Assembly: GCA_963969495.1 (NCBI GenBank)
Contig: OZ018337.1
Span: 85,968,777 to 86,032,776 of the forward strand
Reading direction: 5' to 3'
Source: Ceratothoa steindachneri
Lineage: Eukaryota > Arthropoda > Malacostraca > Isopoda > Cymothoidae
Length of the DNA: 64,000 bases
The notes under the pieces were generated by a model that saw nothing but the letters and a program-made list of their open reading frames with translations, was not told the origin of the DNA and searched no databases. Below are positions 24,404 to 37,474 of the stretch, one piece after another (position 1 is the stretch's first letter; each line of letters opens with the position of its first letter). The translations under genes and the position numbers were made by a program.

Positions 24404-27400
24404 ATGAATTTGATGAAACTCAGTGAGAGATAAAGAATAAGGTTATTTGGTGTTCTTGCGAGGAATAACACTTACGTTCACTCGTGCAAGGCTGAAAGTT
24501 GGAAAATAACTTGAATATATCTACTTTTTAGGATTTGTCATTAAGATATGGAGTGGAAGGTAATATAGACTTTCTAACTCTTCTTTCTTTCAAACTCGCA
24601 AATGTGGCAGTTATTTGAATCAGTTTATAACTGAATTACACAAATCTTCTTAACAATAAAAATATTAAAAAATAATTATATTATATTACTATTACACCTG
24701 AAGGAAAATAAAATACACTTGGTGATAATTTGAGGAATTAATCGATCAAATGATGTCGCAGACCTTCAGAAGCTTCAGGGAAGTGGTTGAGTAAAATAAT
24801 TCCTTGTTAGTATTTGAGTCCTAAATTTCTTCATGTGAATAAAATATTAGTGCTTATTTTTAGATTACCAAAATTTGAAATTATATTCACCCTTGAGTTT
24901 TTAAGAATTTCAAGGCACTTTACAAAAAAAGTCAACCTATTTATGTATAATGATAAGAAAATACATTTATCAGCAAAGTAGACACTATCACTAATGAAAA
25001 TGCTTTAGCTGGAATTTTTAAGCAGTATATCCGTTTATTAACTAATTAATTCGGTTTTTATGAAATATATGATTTGATATTCTCTTTTACCTCGTCCATA
25101 TCAAAGTAAACTTTGACATTTGAAGAATAGTATAAGGATACGTTGAATAAATTTAATAAAGATGGTGCAAAGCAGGTAAGTTTAAAAGTTGAGGAAGAAC
25201 TTCAAAGTCACCGCAATAATTTTTCTTTTCAAATTTTCCTCATCCCATTTAGCATCCACATATGCTCGTTTATTGAACATTGTTTGCGTTAGCCAAATTA
25301 GTTTGCAGGCTTTAGTTGCTCATTATAGAGTAGGCTCACAATAGCTAACACCCTCACATCACACAAAAGCGAAGCAAAGCATTCTTTATTATTAAACGAT
25401 GTCTGAGAGCATTATTGAGTTTTTGTTTGCGATCAAGCCATTGTTTTCTGTGCTTCTTACATATTAAAGTAAAATCCCTACTTTTCCTCTCCAGTAAATG
25501 GCCTTATCAGAAACGGCTCACAGGCCTTTTGCAGCCAATGACACGAAGCGATATTCACCTTTCGTGATCAGTGTCTAACTAGGAGATCGGATGTTCCCTT
25601 AACTAAAAGTTGTAGCTTAGAAAGACATCAGCATTTATTCAAGGTTTATTTCGTGAGAGGGTTATCTGTTTATAGTGCTCACTATGTTTATAATAGGTTG
25701 CTTAGTGGATGAGATGCCCTGCGAGTACTAGTTTAGAAGATGAACAACTGGAGCTGAGATTGGCTCACCTGTAAAGGGGTGTCAGACGAAGGTGTTTGAG
25801 GTCTCACCGTCGAATTTGCTCTAACTCACAAAGTTCTAACGGGAAATCCGTTTATAGGCTGAGTCTGAAAGTTAACTTGGTTCTCACTAGGTTAAAGAAA
25901 GGACTCGAAAGGAAAATTGTGTTTTGTAGGCTTTATTCTTGGCTTAGATCTACCTTATTTGGGGCACGCGAGATCTTCGACTATATCGCAGTTTTGTTGT
26001 AATTTCCACTCTACCTTAGATAATTGAGGCTAAGGCCGGACAAATTTAAGGACGAGTTACGGACTTATTACGCCAATAATATTATTGTGTATTCGATATC
26101 AAGAAGATTGAATGTCTCCTACTAATAATAGTAATCTTAGATATAGCTTTTGGAATTCACTGCCTATCTTATTTATAAGAACCTCCATTAAAGGGGCGTG
26201 ACGTAGCCGTCCTTAATCAGAGCGCGAGGCGGAGCCTCACAGGTTAAGGTATGTTTGTGTGTTTCTTTTGTTGAGACTGCTTGGCGGAGTCAAAGTGTGT
26301 TTGATTCAATAAGAAATATTTGGCCGCATCCTTGCTTGAATTGATTTTAAAGTGGATTTTTTCGTTTTGCAGGTCCACGTCAACGTAAGCTGGTCAAATT
26401 AGACTCCTTTCTGGCTGACTCGTTATCTTTTATTGAGAACTTTTGCCTTGCCGCTGTTTCCACGCGTATGTATGTTTTTGCATTCGCGTGGGAAACTCCA
26501 AATATTCGCTTGCCTTCTTATACTCATGTTTTTCTTAATAGATGTAAATTGTGAGTTAACATTATATAAAAGTATTAAGCTTTATTCTACATTATTTCAT
26601 TGCTACTACATGGCATATTATTTCACTAGTTAAAATGTTTACCTAATATCAAGATTTAGTTGGTCCTCAAGGGGCTCATAGCGAGGTTCCTCGTTCAGTT
26701 TAACTTCACCTTGCATTTCGGGCATCGTTACATATTAATTCACTTTGCATAAAACTTAAAAAAAAAATAAACAAGACTATGAAAATTTGGGGTTTTTTTT
26801 CGAAAATGCCATTATTTAGAAACTTATGGCATTTTAACGTATGTTGTTAAACTATATTCTTATGTGACCAAATATCAATTTAATAAATCTAGCAAAGTGC
26901 TTTCATAATTAGTTGAGGTCAATGGTATTCATTCTACGTTCTTAAGTTCTTCTCTTTCTTGGACCATTAAATTATTTAAGATTATCCGAATATTGTTCGT
27001 TGTCAGACTTCAATCTTTCTCAAACAGTTTCTTGGGCATAGGGACTCTTAAAACAATGCTCGCGAGTGTAATTAGTCACACATGACCTTGATTAAGGGGC
27101 TCGTTCATCACCTTGGAATGAGGGCCCTGTTTTGAATTGCATCATAAAGCAAGTAATGAGCCCGAGAACTTGACGCGTCGGCTAACTTCAACTGGTGAGT
27201 GTGGCGGAAAAAGCTAATTATTTTATTTATTATATTATTTAAAATTCTAAAAGGAATAAAGTTTTGCCCAGATTAGACTCACTAGCAAATAAACTATATT
27301 TGTAGCTCGGAACTACAGGATTAATGGCTAAAAGAGAACATGATACTTTCAGAAACCGAATTCCGTCACATTCCAAGAAAAATGGAATGCAAATTTCATG

Positions 27401-29635
27401 AGACTGTTTGAAAAAAAAGATTTGAGGCAGAATTGTAAACAAAGGTTTTCACCATTTTCTTCCAAAATCAAAGTTATTAAATGTACGGAATTTTTTTGTT
27501 ATTAAATGCTGTTTTTATATTTTAATAATCACTCATAGCATCACTGGAATAAAGTGTTAAAAAAAACAACATAACGAAAAGACAGAAAGGGAATGCGAAA
27601 AATCGTCTGTGAGAGAAATAATAATAAAGGTGGAGAACTTTTTAAGGTTAAGTGCCAGTCGAAGGCAGAGAGGGATTTAAGAGCTACAATATCACCCCGA
27701 GGACGTTCTTTTAAAGGAAATGACATACCTGTGTGAATGGCTTCAAAGATAAGGGTGTCCTTTTATTCCTTCACAGAAATATTACAATACCTTAAAAAAA
27801 GGACAGGAAAGAGGGAGGATGTATCGTGGCAAGTGCGAAAGAAGATGGTTTATATGGCCCAACTAAAGGGTTGCTTTTAAGTTGCGAGATGATCGAATAG
27901 TTTGAGGTAATGGGAATTGTATCCCGACGACACAGACTCTGTTGCTTTGCTACTCGCTACGAACTATTTTTGGTACCACTAGGCCTCCTCTAACCCTTAA
28001 ACTCTCTAGTTCAAGAAAACAGCCATAACTCTTAGAACTACTCGCTAGTAGCAGCAAAAGGGACCATTAAATCTTATAAATAGCTCGTAACAACTCAGAA
28101 ATATTAAAAACATTGAAAAAAGAATAATTACCTGGAAATTACAAGTGACGTGAGACAATGATCAAAATTGCTTTAATTAATTACATGGCAGAAACCTAAA
28201 ATCGCTCAATTTTCTTGTTTGGGACATTTATATTCCTTCTTACCATGATTATTTCGCTCGTCTTCTTCAATAAATATATTTTACTTTAGGTGTACACTTA
28301 GGTTTTTCAGAATTTGTTTTGGTTGCGTTAAAAAAAAACCCGAATTGAGGAGGGCTAATAAAACCTTTAGGGAGTAAGAGGGTTCCCCTGTACTTTTACT
28401 GAAAATGAACTCAGGCAGCATTAATTCTTCACAGATTTTCCTGGTTTACAGCGGTAAATTAAATTAAAGATAGGCTTTGGGGACAAAGTTTGTGTTAAAT
28501 TCTGATAAAATATGATCTTTAAACAGCGTTGATTAGATGCAAAATTTCTCGCAGTTTCCTCCACAATGATTTTGGTTTTGTGCTGGTAAATTTACTGGAG
28601 ATCATGAAAAATGCAAATGTAAAAATACTGAAGCAATCTTGGGGAAAGTTTTCAAGGGACTGATTATAGCATCAAAATTTATGATTAATTACTAGATAAA
28701 AGTTGCAAATGAAAAGTTGGGATGGAAATTACAGGGTTAGATAACTTATGCTAGCTAATATATTGAGAGTAAATTAGGGAAATTGAAGGACTGGTATTGA
28801 GAGAGCAAGATTAACACAGAATAATAGATACTTACAGAAAAAATGTTACGCTCTACCCGACCTTGGAGGTAGAGATGTGTAAAAGCCCTGTCACCATTAA
28901 TTTGCCCGTATGTCTTTCCTTGGAGCTCTTAATAGGGTTTAAATTGCGTTTCCTTTCAAGTCATCGTTAACAATTCGATAACGCCGTGGGTAAGTTTTCG
29001 TAGACTTTTTTTGCATCTTTCGCGAGGCGTCCTTTTATGACTTAGTGAATTCACATACATTAATAAATATAAGTGGATGATAAAGAGACTTGAGCTCTTT
29101 TGCTTTCATCTAAGCGTAAACTATTCTTCTGAAAGAAGAGAAGTTTTCACAAGCAAAATAATGGAAAAGAGAAGTGAAAAATGTGATTCGAAACAATTGC
29201 CTTCATAACAATGTGTTCGAAAGAGAGAAAGATGTCCCTAACATAATATGGTAACACATAGTGAGAAGATGTGTGGCAATGCATCGTAGGAAATCCAATG
29301 AGTGTAGGGCAATAAACAGCATTCAAAAACTATTCCAATTCATCTATATTGTAAAGTGTGTGGATAATCAAATATGTATTGACTACAACTTTTGCATGTT
29401 GCACCAAAACACATGTCTGAGGCCTACATAATAAAAGTGAAATTGATTTTAATCTGATTTTTCTATTTCCCGTAGGTAGTTCATATCTTGAATTTCTTAA
29501 TATACAATTACATTTTATTTGATTGATTCTGTAAAAAAGGATGTATGGCCTTTCTCTGTAAACGTTTGCAAAAACGCAAGCTGCTACTAAATGCAAATTA
29601 TCAATTTAAAATCGATTTAATTAATTATATCACAA
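24404..29635. other. Gene-poor interval
   Basis: No supportable gene was found. 25,340-26,640 is slightly less AT-rich and holds words such as 'aaagcgaagcaaagc' and 'cgcgaggcggagcctcac' (26,222-26,239) that resemble the GC islands of the family C repeats, but no frame there matches a known family. The rest is AT-rich. Confidence 0.4.
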
Positions 29636-29962
29636 CCAGGCAATGGCTACGCTACTAAGATTTAAATTTAAAATCTAAAAAAATCAGCCATAGTTAAATT
29701 TTTAGAAATTTTTGAACTTCGCTAATTATTATAATTTTAAAAAGGAACTCAAAACTAAAATTTCCCCCCTTTCAAAATATCACGTTGTTAAAATATAAAT
29801 TTATAAAAGATATATAAAAATAAATTTTCTGTACTTCACCATTTGTAATTATTTGTGTTTTAAAAAATTCTCAAATTTTCGATACTAATATTTATTTCTG
29901 AACTCCACCATTTTGTTTTGTTTAGACATAACTTTGATAAAAAAACATGTCATTTGTCCACC
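29636..29962 (+). repeat. Short interspersed repeat family C, copy d
   Basis: Begins 'ggcaatggctacgctac', where the stretch between 'aatggct' and 'gctac' present in copies b and e is deleted. It then follows the family through 'tttaaatttaaaatctaaaa', 'cagccatag' and 'ctgaactccaccatt' to 'aactttgataaaaaaacat'. Non-coding. Confidence 0.7.
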
Positions 29963-31045
29963 AAGAAAAAGAAAGGTTTATTAATTTTTAACCCATCTTC
30001 AAAAATCCCATTATACATTTATAGTTGGTGATGACGATGATAAACCGATAATTTGGGGACCAAGATTAGATTTAGGTGCATTCGTGGACATTCGAATCTC
30101 TATGAGTCGGATGGATGCGACTTCAGATAGGACAGGAAGCGGATCAGATGAATTCGAACCAGGTTCCTTCCTTGGTTCGAATTCTTTTGTCGGCCAGGCT
30201 TTCTCAATTTGAGACTGGTAGATGCAAGCCTTTCCTTTCCACGCTCCATTTTTAGATTTAAAGTACCTTGTTACCGTGGGCTTTGCAATATCTTGGAGGC
30301 ACTTAATTTCATGGAGATCACGGAAGGCCACCTTATTATTCTAAGTGCTTAAGAAATTTTCGATTTTACAGAATATGGAAAGGGAGTAATCACAAGTTGT
30401 GTATGAATGCCAAAGTTTTGCTCTCTTTGTCTTCGCAATATTCTACACGATATAGGCATGTTCATAATTGAGGCTCGCATGGAAGTGATGGGCTCTCAAT
30501 GGCGCTCATTCACCTGATTAGGATATCATGTACAGAGAAAGAGGAGATTCTCTTTATAGGCATTCATCAGTTAATCACGTGGATTGCTTATTTGTTCAAC
30601 CTACTTTTATTTTAAAGTTCGTTTGTTTGTTTAAAACTTTAGTATAATTGTGTGATTTAATCCTCTCCATACAAATGTATATTGTTGATAATGGATTCTA
30701 GTTACCATAAAGGTGTTTGTTTGGCCACTAGTTCCATTTTGAATGTCTCAAACAGAGATCTTTGTTATCGGCTTCTGGGAGATGCAATTCGCTTTACCTC
30801 ATCTACTGTCCATGATGCTTTTTGATTTCTGGGTTCAGTATCTTTCGGAGTCAGGAAAGTCTCTTTTTTTCCGTGGTTGATCTTGAACTTGTCTATGATT
30901 CCAAATTATATCAATCATGCCTTTAACTTTTCTGGTTCATGTCATGGCAAAAATCTTCTCAAATTATGATATAAATCTCTGTCCAGTTTTGCCAAAGTTC
31001 TGCCTAAAACATTAAAGTGTAGGATCCAATTTAATTCATGTCCAT

Positions 31046-31273
31046 ATGAATATTAGGCCGCAAGAAAGACGGGGTCGGTTGCTTACTTCCTTATGTTTGA
31101 ATCTAGCTTATCTTTTGGAAGCTAGATTTATGATCATAGCAGAGCTGGTTGTAATATACCGTGGAGCACGGGAGATATCTCGCCAGATCGAGTTCATAAA
31201 CCATTTTGTTTTACATACTAACTCGCGTAGAGTGCTAAGTGCATTTACGGCATTAAAAATTCCTAGCCATTAG
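31046..31273 (+). pseudogene. Possible decayed coding region in right arm
   Basis: A 75-codon frame whose middle contains GRLLTSLCLNLAYLLEA and EFINHFVLH. The left arm, read on its minus strand around 1,440-1,630, gives GRLLSSSCLNL and EFINRFVVH in one open frame, so about 57% of residues agree over some 58 positions. That is about what 78% nucleotide identity gives by chance in any frame, so coding status is unproven. No signal peptide or known domain is visible. Confidence 0.2.
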
Positions 31274-32370
31274 CCATTGCTCTCCGATATTTCCAATTGG
31301 CGTATTAATCAATGTCTCAAAAAAATCGAGGTATTTTCTGTCGTCTCAAAATATCGCAGTACCATCTGATTGAGCGCTCTTCTGAGCCTCTCTGAGAAGA
31401 CTATAAGGGTATCTGAGACTTGAAGGTTCTATTCCTGGTGGTTAATGAGCGGAGTATATGCCAATGCACATTGACGAGTAGGGTCGCTTCCGTTAGTCAA
31501 TGGTCCTGTGGGCTGGCAATTGAACACCAGATTTTGGATGATAAAAACTTTACTAGCTTAGAGGACACCTGCCTTCTCCTCCAAACTATTCAATTGTTAA
31601 CACTGTCAGCTCTTCCCTTTTGTCTCTGAGAGAGAGGCAGCCCTTCACAGCCGTCCCGAAGCTGTCCATTATTTTTCGGTTTTCTCTGTATTTTATCATC
31701 ATTTCTACCGTTTTATTATTGTTACTATTATCTTCCGTTGTTTTCTTATTTTATTTTGAAGTAGAAGTAGATTTTCTCTTTCGGTGAATATGGTCTTGTA
31801 GGGCGCCGCCAAATAAGTACACTGAAATATTGCGACAGAATTTCTTCAGATAGCGGCCTATATTTACCATTTAATAGCCTCCCACTGTATTTTAGTTTCA
31901 CTTGACAGAGAAAGTCGTTACCTCATCTTAATGAATAGTTTTATAAAAAACGATGCTGTATACATCAGTAGTTTTACTTTAGAATCTTCCAGGTGTAAGG
32001 ATCCTGTAGTTAACATGGGCATTTTCATCAGAAATCTAACAAAAATAAATTTGCAAACTTACCGAATTTAACCTTAGATTTCATACCAAAGCGGCGTCCC
32101 AAATTCGATCTGTATGGATTTGATCTTTAATGGCAAATCTGCTTCCTTTTTTCCGTACATCATGATAGGATTTTTCCAATCAGAATACTCGTGTAGACTG
32201 TAACGCCTCTTAGATATGTCAAGGATAAAATTCTTCTATGGCCTCATGCTAATAGTTTTAGTGACTCCTTCAGACAATTAAATTCCGACCCTCTTCAATA
32301 AAACCTCCTTTAACGTTTTTTATGTTGGAAACTCAGCAATTTCATAATTTTACTCATCTTTGTTCCTGTA

Positions 32371-32590
32371 GAAATAAATAAATAAATGAATAATTTCTTT
32401 GTCCCATGCTCTTCTTCACCATTGGTTCTACCAAAAAAAAACAAATAAATCCATTTACTTTTCTTGTTCCATGCTTTTATTTACCTTTGCTTTTGCGAAA
32501 TAAACAAATAAATCCATAATCTTTCTTTGTCCAATGCGTTCCTGGCGAAAGAAACAAATTAATCCATAATCTCTTTTTTGTTCCATAGAA
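32371..32590. repeat. Short tandem units at the outer end of the right arm
   Basis: Four imperfect units of about 45-65 bases, each built on 'gaaataaacaaataaatcc' followed by a 'tttctttgttcca(t)gc' block. Unit starts are near 32,371, 32,433, 32,499 and 32,549. The left arm shows related units at its start (1-120). Confidence 0.6.
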
Positions 32591-32599
32591 TAAATAAGA

Positions 32600-33600
32600 T
32601 TTGTTATCCCATAATTTTATGAAGTACTTTTAAATAAAGTATTTCTTAGCCTTTCCGTTACTTATCTTCTGTAATGTTTGAGCTTGCCAGTTAATTATGA
32701 AGTGGAAAGCCTTATTTATTTATACCAAACTCGGATAAATGTAAAAGAGTTAATTCTTTATTCAAAGAATACTCTTTTGAAGGTTATTATTATCTTTACA
32801 GGATCCATTCAAAATGTATCAAACTGAAACCCGCCCGGGAATAAACAGCCCAGTGTGTTATACCAAATATCGGCCAATCCACTCCCAAATTAGGGAAAAG
32901 CATAAAGAAGGTTAAAAAAAATGATTTACGCTTCTGAAATCAGCCCCTTGCACTGGCTCCCGCCCTCGGGGAAGTTTGCTGGATAAATGTTGGGCTTTGG
33001 TTAGAAGAATGCCATATGTGTGATTGAGAACTCTTAAACCCACTCTTCCTCGCACAAAATATCATGCAGTTTACTCATGTTCAGTCTGGGATTTTAGCGA
33101 GCAACCAAGACTGCTGCATTATTTTCTGTGTGGAGTAAAAGTATTAAGGTGTATCACATGGGCATTTGGATAAAAGTCAGACTACTCCTAAATCACATTT
33201 AAAAATATATTTCTTCAGAATCGGCTCCATTATATAAAAGTGTCATCCTATATATTTAATCATGACATTCTCTGAAGAAAGAGTTGTGCAGAACTTGAGG
33301 TGTGATAGGTAACTGTTAGACCCTGTATTGATTAGGTCTTTAACTAAATAAATTATCTACACTGATTTGTCTTTTAGGATGCCTATTTCTAAATAATCAG
33401 AGATAAATAGAACGAAATCTGCTGAACTCTACAAAAGAGGGTTTTACATAATAAGCGAACGGCGAGAAATGCACATGGTTCATGGCATTCGATTTAACAA
33501 GAGTAACATGGATGGATAAATATTCAGAGAAGTATAGCGGTAGCAGGAATTTTAGTTATTCGTCCTTGGGAGTTTTTTAGAAAAGAAAAAGTGAAGCTTT
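32600..33600. other. Interval with no gene recognised
   Basis: Mostly AT-rich, with a small GC patch near 32,940-32,985 that shows no frame I can assign. Confidence 0.4.
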
Positions 33601-33604
33601 AGGC

Positions 33605-34480
33605 AAAGCACCAGCAAATAACTTGGTAAATAATCTAGTCTTTACAAAAGAGGGAGCTGAAAACTTGGCTTGCCCTCTTAATGAACAGCGCGCTTGTATC
33701 TCTGATACTAAGATACCATTTTATCTTTGGAGTGAAGAACTTATTCGCTCTTTCAGTAATATAGATGGTATGTTGTTTTGTACCAACATCCATGGACATC
33801 ATTCATCAATGGGACTGCCCAAGTACAATCACGATTAAGGGCAGTGGCGTTTATTTCTTGAAAGCTTTAAACGATGTTTCAAGTGTGTATTTGTTTCTAA
33901 TGGTGGCAAGTTTTCATGGGTCTCAATGAACATTCATGGATCTTAAAAGAGACCTACATTACTGTAGAGATGGTTCTATAAAAACTGTTATGATGAACAT
34001 AAATGAACCATATGTGTGGAGTTAAAAATTGTAAGCTTTTTGTCATGACAGCTAGGTGGTCACATCAAGTACCCATGCTTACTTTATCTATGGGGCAGCA
34101 AATGTAATGATAAGCACTGGTAAATTGCTTGGCCAATTCGTTATGAGATTGTCGTTGTGGTGAAAAATGTCCTAAACGAACCGCTGTTGAACCTTAATCG
34201 CATCATACTGTCACCAATAAATATAAAGTTAAGACTAATGAAGCAAATTTTAGAGGCAGTAAATAAAGATGAGCCTAGCTTCAGATATATCTGATCAGGA
34301 TTTATGCTCCGAAGAATGAGAAACTAAAGGCAGGATCTTTCGATGGCCAACTAATTGGAAATCCATTTAATGATGCAAATTTCGTCTCACGCATAAAAGA
34401 GGCTGCGGCTTCCACGCATTCTTCTATTGTAACAGTTCTAAAAGGTTTCTGGAATAAAACGAATGTTACTAACATTCAAA
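33605..34480 (+). pseudogene. HGERFHQDI-family gene, copy A (fragment)
   Basis: This fragment belongs to a family found, as far as I recall, in many copies in arthropod genomes and usually labelled 'uncharacterized protein'. Its role is unknown. The first frame (33,605-33,838) gives NNLVNNLVFTKEGAENLACP and GMLFCTNIHGHHSSMGL, which correspond to the usual 'DLVRDL...AELLASRL' and 'LVFCN...' segments. After a shift come QWRLFLESFKRCFKCVF (near 33,843), a GGHIKYPC block near 34,050 (usually GYTKFPCFLC-WDSR), NIKLRLMKQILEAV near 34,215, and KLKAGSFDGQLI near 34,323. Several stops and frameshifts separate the blocks, so it is dead. The N-terminal third and the C-terminal HGERFHQDI part are missing. 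Two related copies lie on the opposite strand within 15 kb. Confidence 0.75.
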
Positions 34481-34673
34481 AGTGTTAGGCAGAATCTTTT
34501 ATTTTACCCTCTATTTAGTAAAGATTGACCAATAAATAACGGAGTTATTGTTGTGATTTTTGTTAATGTTTTGTTTTCTCGAGAAACTGGGCTCCAAAGT
34601 TCGAGGTTTATTTTTATGATTTTAACAGATCGTAGAAAGCGTGCAATACCCGAGATACATTATGTACATGTAC

Positions 34674-34675
<2 letters not shown>

Positions 34676-34729
<54 letters not shown>
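34676..34729. repeat. (TA)n microsatellite
   Basis: Uninterrupted TA repeat of 54 bases. It generates a meaningless run of alternating Tyr-Ile codons in a frame starting at 34,553. Confidence 0.95.
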
Positions 34730-34732
<3 letters not shown>

Positions 34733-35211
34733 TGTGTATGTGACCATGTATGAATTCCAGTATATAACATATTTATTGGCTAATCCCCCCCAATGAAAGG
34801 TGGACACACACAACCTTTTTGATCAAAATCGCACACAATGTTTGATGAATTTTGTTGTACAAATAAGTTAATAAATAATTGGCAACAATTTATGAGAGTT
34901 TAATTACATATAGAGGAAACATTTCTGCCTCAGAAAATTTGATCAGCTGAAAACGAAAATTTGATTTTTTTTTTAAATTGACTGAAACGGTCCCCTAAAG
35001 AAGGAATATCGTTTTTTATTTAAATGTAGAATATTGAGGTTATAATCATGAACACATACAACAATGGTCAAAACATTTGGGACTAATATATTGTTTTTAT
35101 TTTCTCGTACTTTTCTAAAATATACATGAAAGGAATAATCATCACTATCTCTAGAATTGAAGGAGGAGATTTTTTTGAGAATTTGACAAATAATTTCATC
35201 TTAGTTTGTTT
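34730..35211. other. AT-rich spacer
   Basis: No gene or repeat with a partner in the window was found. Confidence 0.4.
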
Positions 35212-35585
35212 ATGACTTATGTTGTTTTATCAAAGTTATTTCTAATAATTCTTTTATAATATCAACAGACAAAGTGGTGAAGTTTAGAAATAAATATAAG
35301 TATCAAAATTTTGTGAATTTTTAAAACCCCAAGAATTACAAATTTTTACAATATGTAATTTATTTTTACATATCTTCTCTATAACTCTATATTTTATCAA
35401 GGTGATATTGTGATAGAGGGAAAATTTAGTTTAATGTTCCTTTTTAAAGTTATTAGAATTAGCAAAGTTCAGAAAATTTATAAAAATTTAGCCACGGCTG
35501 ATTTTATTTTAGATTTTCCATTTTAATCATAGTAGCGAAGCGCAAGCTGACTACATAGGGAGGAGTGGCGAAGCCATTGCTTAGC
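35212..35585 (-). repeat. Short interspersed repeat family C, copy e (full)
   Basis: Reverse complement of copy b over its full length, from 'atgacttatgttgttttatc' to 'gtggcgaagccattgct'. It is about 60 bases longer than copy b in its middle. The GC-bearing end keeps 'agcgaagcgcaagctg' and 'gaggagtggcgaagccattg'. Confidence 0.7.
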
Positions 35586-36229
35586 TCTAATATTTAAATT
35601 ATTACACGTTTATTAAAACGCCGGGATTCCTAAAATATTGAAAAAATTTGGATCTCTTTGCTCAATCCAAAATTGTGCTCTGGTCTTTTTCCGGGAGGAG
35701 GTAAGTTTGTGTCAAGGAGCTTTTATATTTAAGCAAAAGGCTAAAATGATGAAAAATTTGGGTTCAAAAATGATGCATAAATATTAAATATTCCGTAATA
35801 TTTTTCCAATTAAATGTTTGAATATTTTCAATTCCAGAAATAGTTCTTTCCGAATAAAGTGTGCAAATATTGTCGTTACTCAGCAAAGTGCCTGGAACTG
35901 CGACGAGATAGTCGCGTGCTAAGAGTTTTGCATCCAGGAGCTTGATTAAGAATTCTCTTATATCGGAGGGGGGACAAATCTTTCTATATCGAAATAAACT
36001 AAACTCACAACATGATCTTGGTCAAGCGTTGATAACATTTTGTCAGTAATAAAAAACAAATTAGATAAGTATTAGTTAAGCCTTAGTTAGGCACTAGGGT
36101 AAAAAACTTGGTAATTTATAATTTACTTTGTTCCCACATCTAACCGGTGGCCCAAAGGTTACTTCACACTTTAAAAAATTAATAACACAAAAACTACTTA
36201 TGTTATAAAAGTGGGTAATATATAAAATG

Positions 36230-36600
36230 GAATCGGAGATCTTGTATTTCTATTATTTATATATAATATCCTTCAAGTTTTCTCCATTATTGTTAAAACA
36301 AAGGCGGATTCTTTGCACCATATTTTCCATGAAATTTTCAAAAACATCAGAAGTGATTTTTTCGATTTCCTTAATGATGTTTTGTTTCAATTCTGCAAGA
36401 TTATTAGGTTTATTTACGTATAGCTTTTATTTAAGGTATCCTCAAAGGAAAAATTCTGAAGTGGTAAAATCAGGGGTTTTTGGTGGCCAAGAAACGTCAC
36501 CTAAACGTAAAATTAACCGAACAGGGAAGGCTGTTCTTAGTGTTGCCATGGTTTTTCAATGTAAGGGTTGTGTGTGAGGGTTAAGTAGGCGTTTAATATG
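36230..36600 (-). pseudogene. Mariner-type transposase C-terminal remnant
   Basis: Read on the minus strand, the sequence gives FPVRLILRLGDVSWPPKTPD, then FFL (stop) GYLK, then LYVNKPNNLAELKQNI and a tail ending in NNNGENLKDII. This matches the C-terminal third of Tc1/mariner-superfamily transposases of the 'WPPRSPDLT..DFFLWGYLK' type. The Asp of the PDF motif is the presumed third catalytic acid of the DDE/D triad. In-frame stops (at the Trp after FFL and after YLK) show it is inactive. The catalytic core with the first two acids is not seen. The open frame at 36,227-36,577 on the plus strand is only the antisense of this remnant. No terminal inverted repeats were identified. Confidence 0.75.
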
Positions 36601-37470
36601 CTCTTATCAGGCATTCATTTACAACGACCTTTACCTGCGTCTGAAAAATCGTTTTAATAATTCCTTAAGGTTTCTTAATTAGCAATACTCTAAAATGCCA
36701 CACTTCAATCGATTCCAACATGGACAGCACAATTCTACATTACATATAAGTGTATTTGCGTGTTTCTTACTTTAGGCTTAAAATTTAGCAAAATTAAGAA
36801 TTTTCTAATCTTTAAACAATACAAGCAGGGAAAAGGGGGATAAATCTAGTGTCTTTTATGAGACCTAACTTGTTTCTCTAACTGGTTTTGAAATCATAGG
36901 TTTAGTATCGATAATAAAGACATGGATGCAGAACAATACATAGAAAACTGCTGCTTCAGAAATAATTCTTTCTTGGACGTTACAATTTTAGATGTTGAAA
37001 AAGCTTGTTCATGATAATATAAAGATCGGTTGACATTTAATAAGTTTTGTAATTACAAGTTTTCAATAACTCGGATCCTGAAAGTGGCGATCGATCGTTC
37101 TAAATTACCGAGTCACGAATCATGAATTGGCAGTGACTATCTGAAATATATTTGGGTAGAATGTAAGAAATATTCCTTACATATCTTAACTAGTACTTTC
37201 AAAAAGTTTTAGTGTTCTTGATATTTACAGACCAATTAAACCTTTTTCTGCTAACCTGACATATATGGATAGAATTTAAAATAACGATTGACTGCAAATC
37301 TGCCATATAAGGATTTGATCTAGTATTTCTTCGCCTCTTGCACGAAAGTTTGCAATTTTTTGTAAGTAGTTTCCTCTGGCACTCTTCTATCAGATGTCAT
37401 GTTTGAAATATTTCCATTGTAAATCAGTACCTCTCAGAATGTAGAGTAGAAAAGTTTAGCAATTTTGCAC
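36601..37470. other. AT-rich spacer between two dead transposons
   Basis: No gene was recognised. Confidence 0.4.
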
Positions 37471-37474
37471 ACCA

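Larger units (their letters stand above)
30190..32590 (-). repeat. Right arm of the long inverted repeat
   Basis: This is the inverted partner of bases 1-2,690; base 1 of the left arm aligns near 32,485. Read on the + strand here (- strand in the left arm), several short frames remain similar in both arms. One ends LNFMEITEGHLIILSA near 30,352 (left arm LNFMEITRGHLIILSA, stop near 2,528). One starts MDSSYHKGVCLATSSI near 30,691 (left arm MDSSQQNGVFLATSSI near 1,992). A third contains GRLLTSLCLNLAYLLEA near 31,070. At about 78% nucleotide identity such resemblance is only weak evidence of coding, and all frames are short. No family was recognised. The outer end, beyond 32,371, dissolves into short tandem units. 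Confidence 0.85.

Noticed and set aside
30011..30331. Minus-strand frame of 106 codons in the right arm (starts DLHEIKCLQDIAK after a GTG).
   Set aside because: The opposite strand has an equally conserved frame ending at a shared stop in both arms, so this one may be its antisense. The left-arm counterpart is broken by a stop after about 30 codons.
34553..34753. 66-codon frame with a Tyr-Ile repeat.
   Set aside because: Created by the (TA)n microsatellite.
36227..36577. Plus-strand frame of 116 codons (GVFGGQETSPKR).
   Set aside because: It is the antisense of the mariner-type transposase remnant, which reads clearly on the minus strand.
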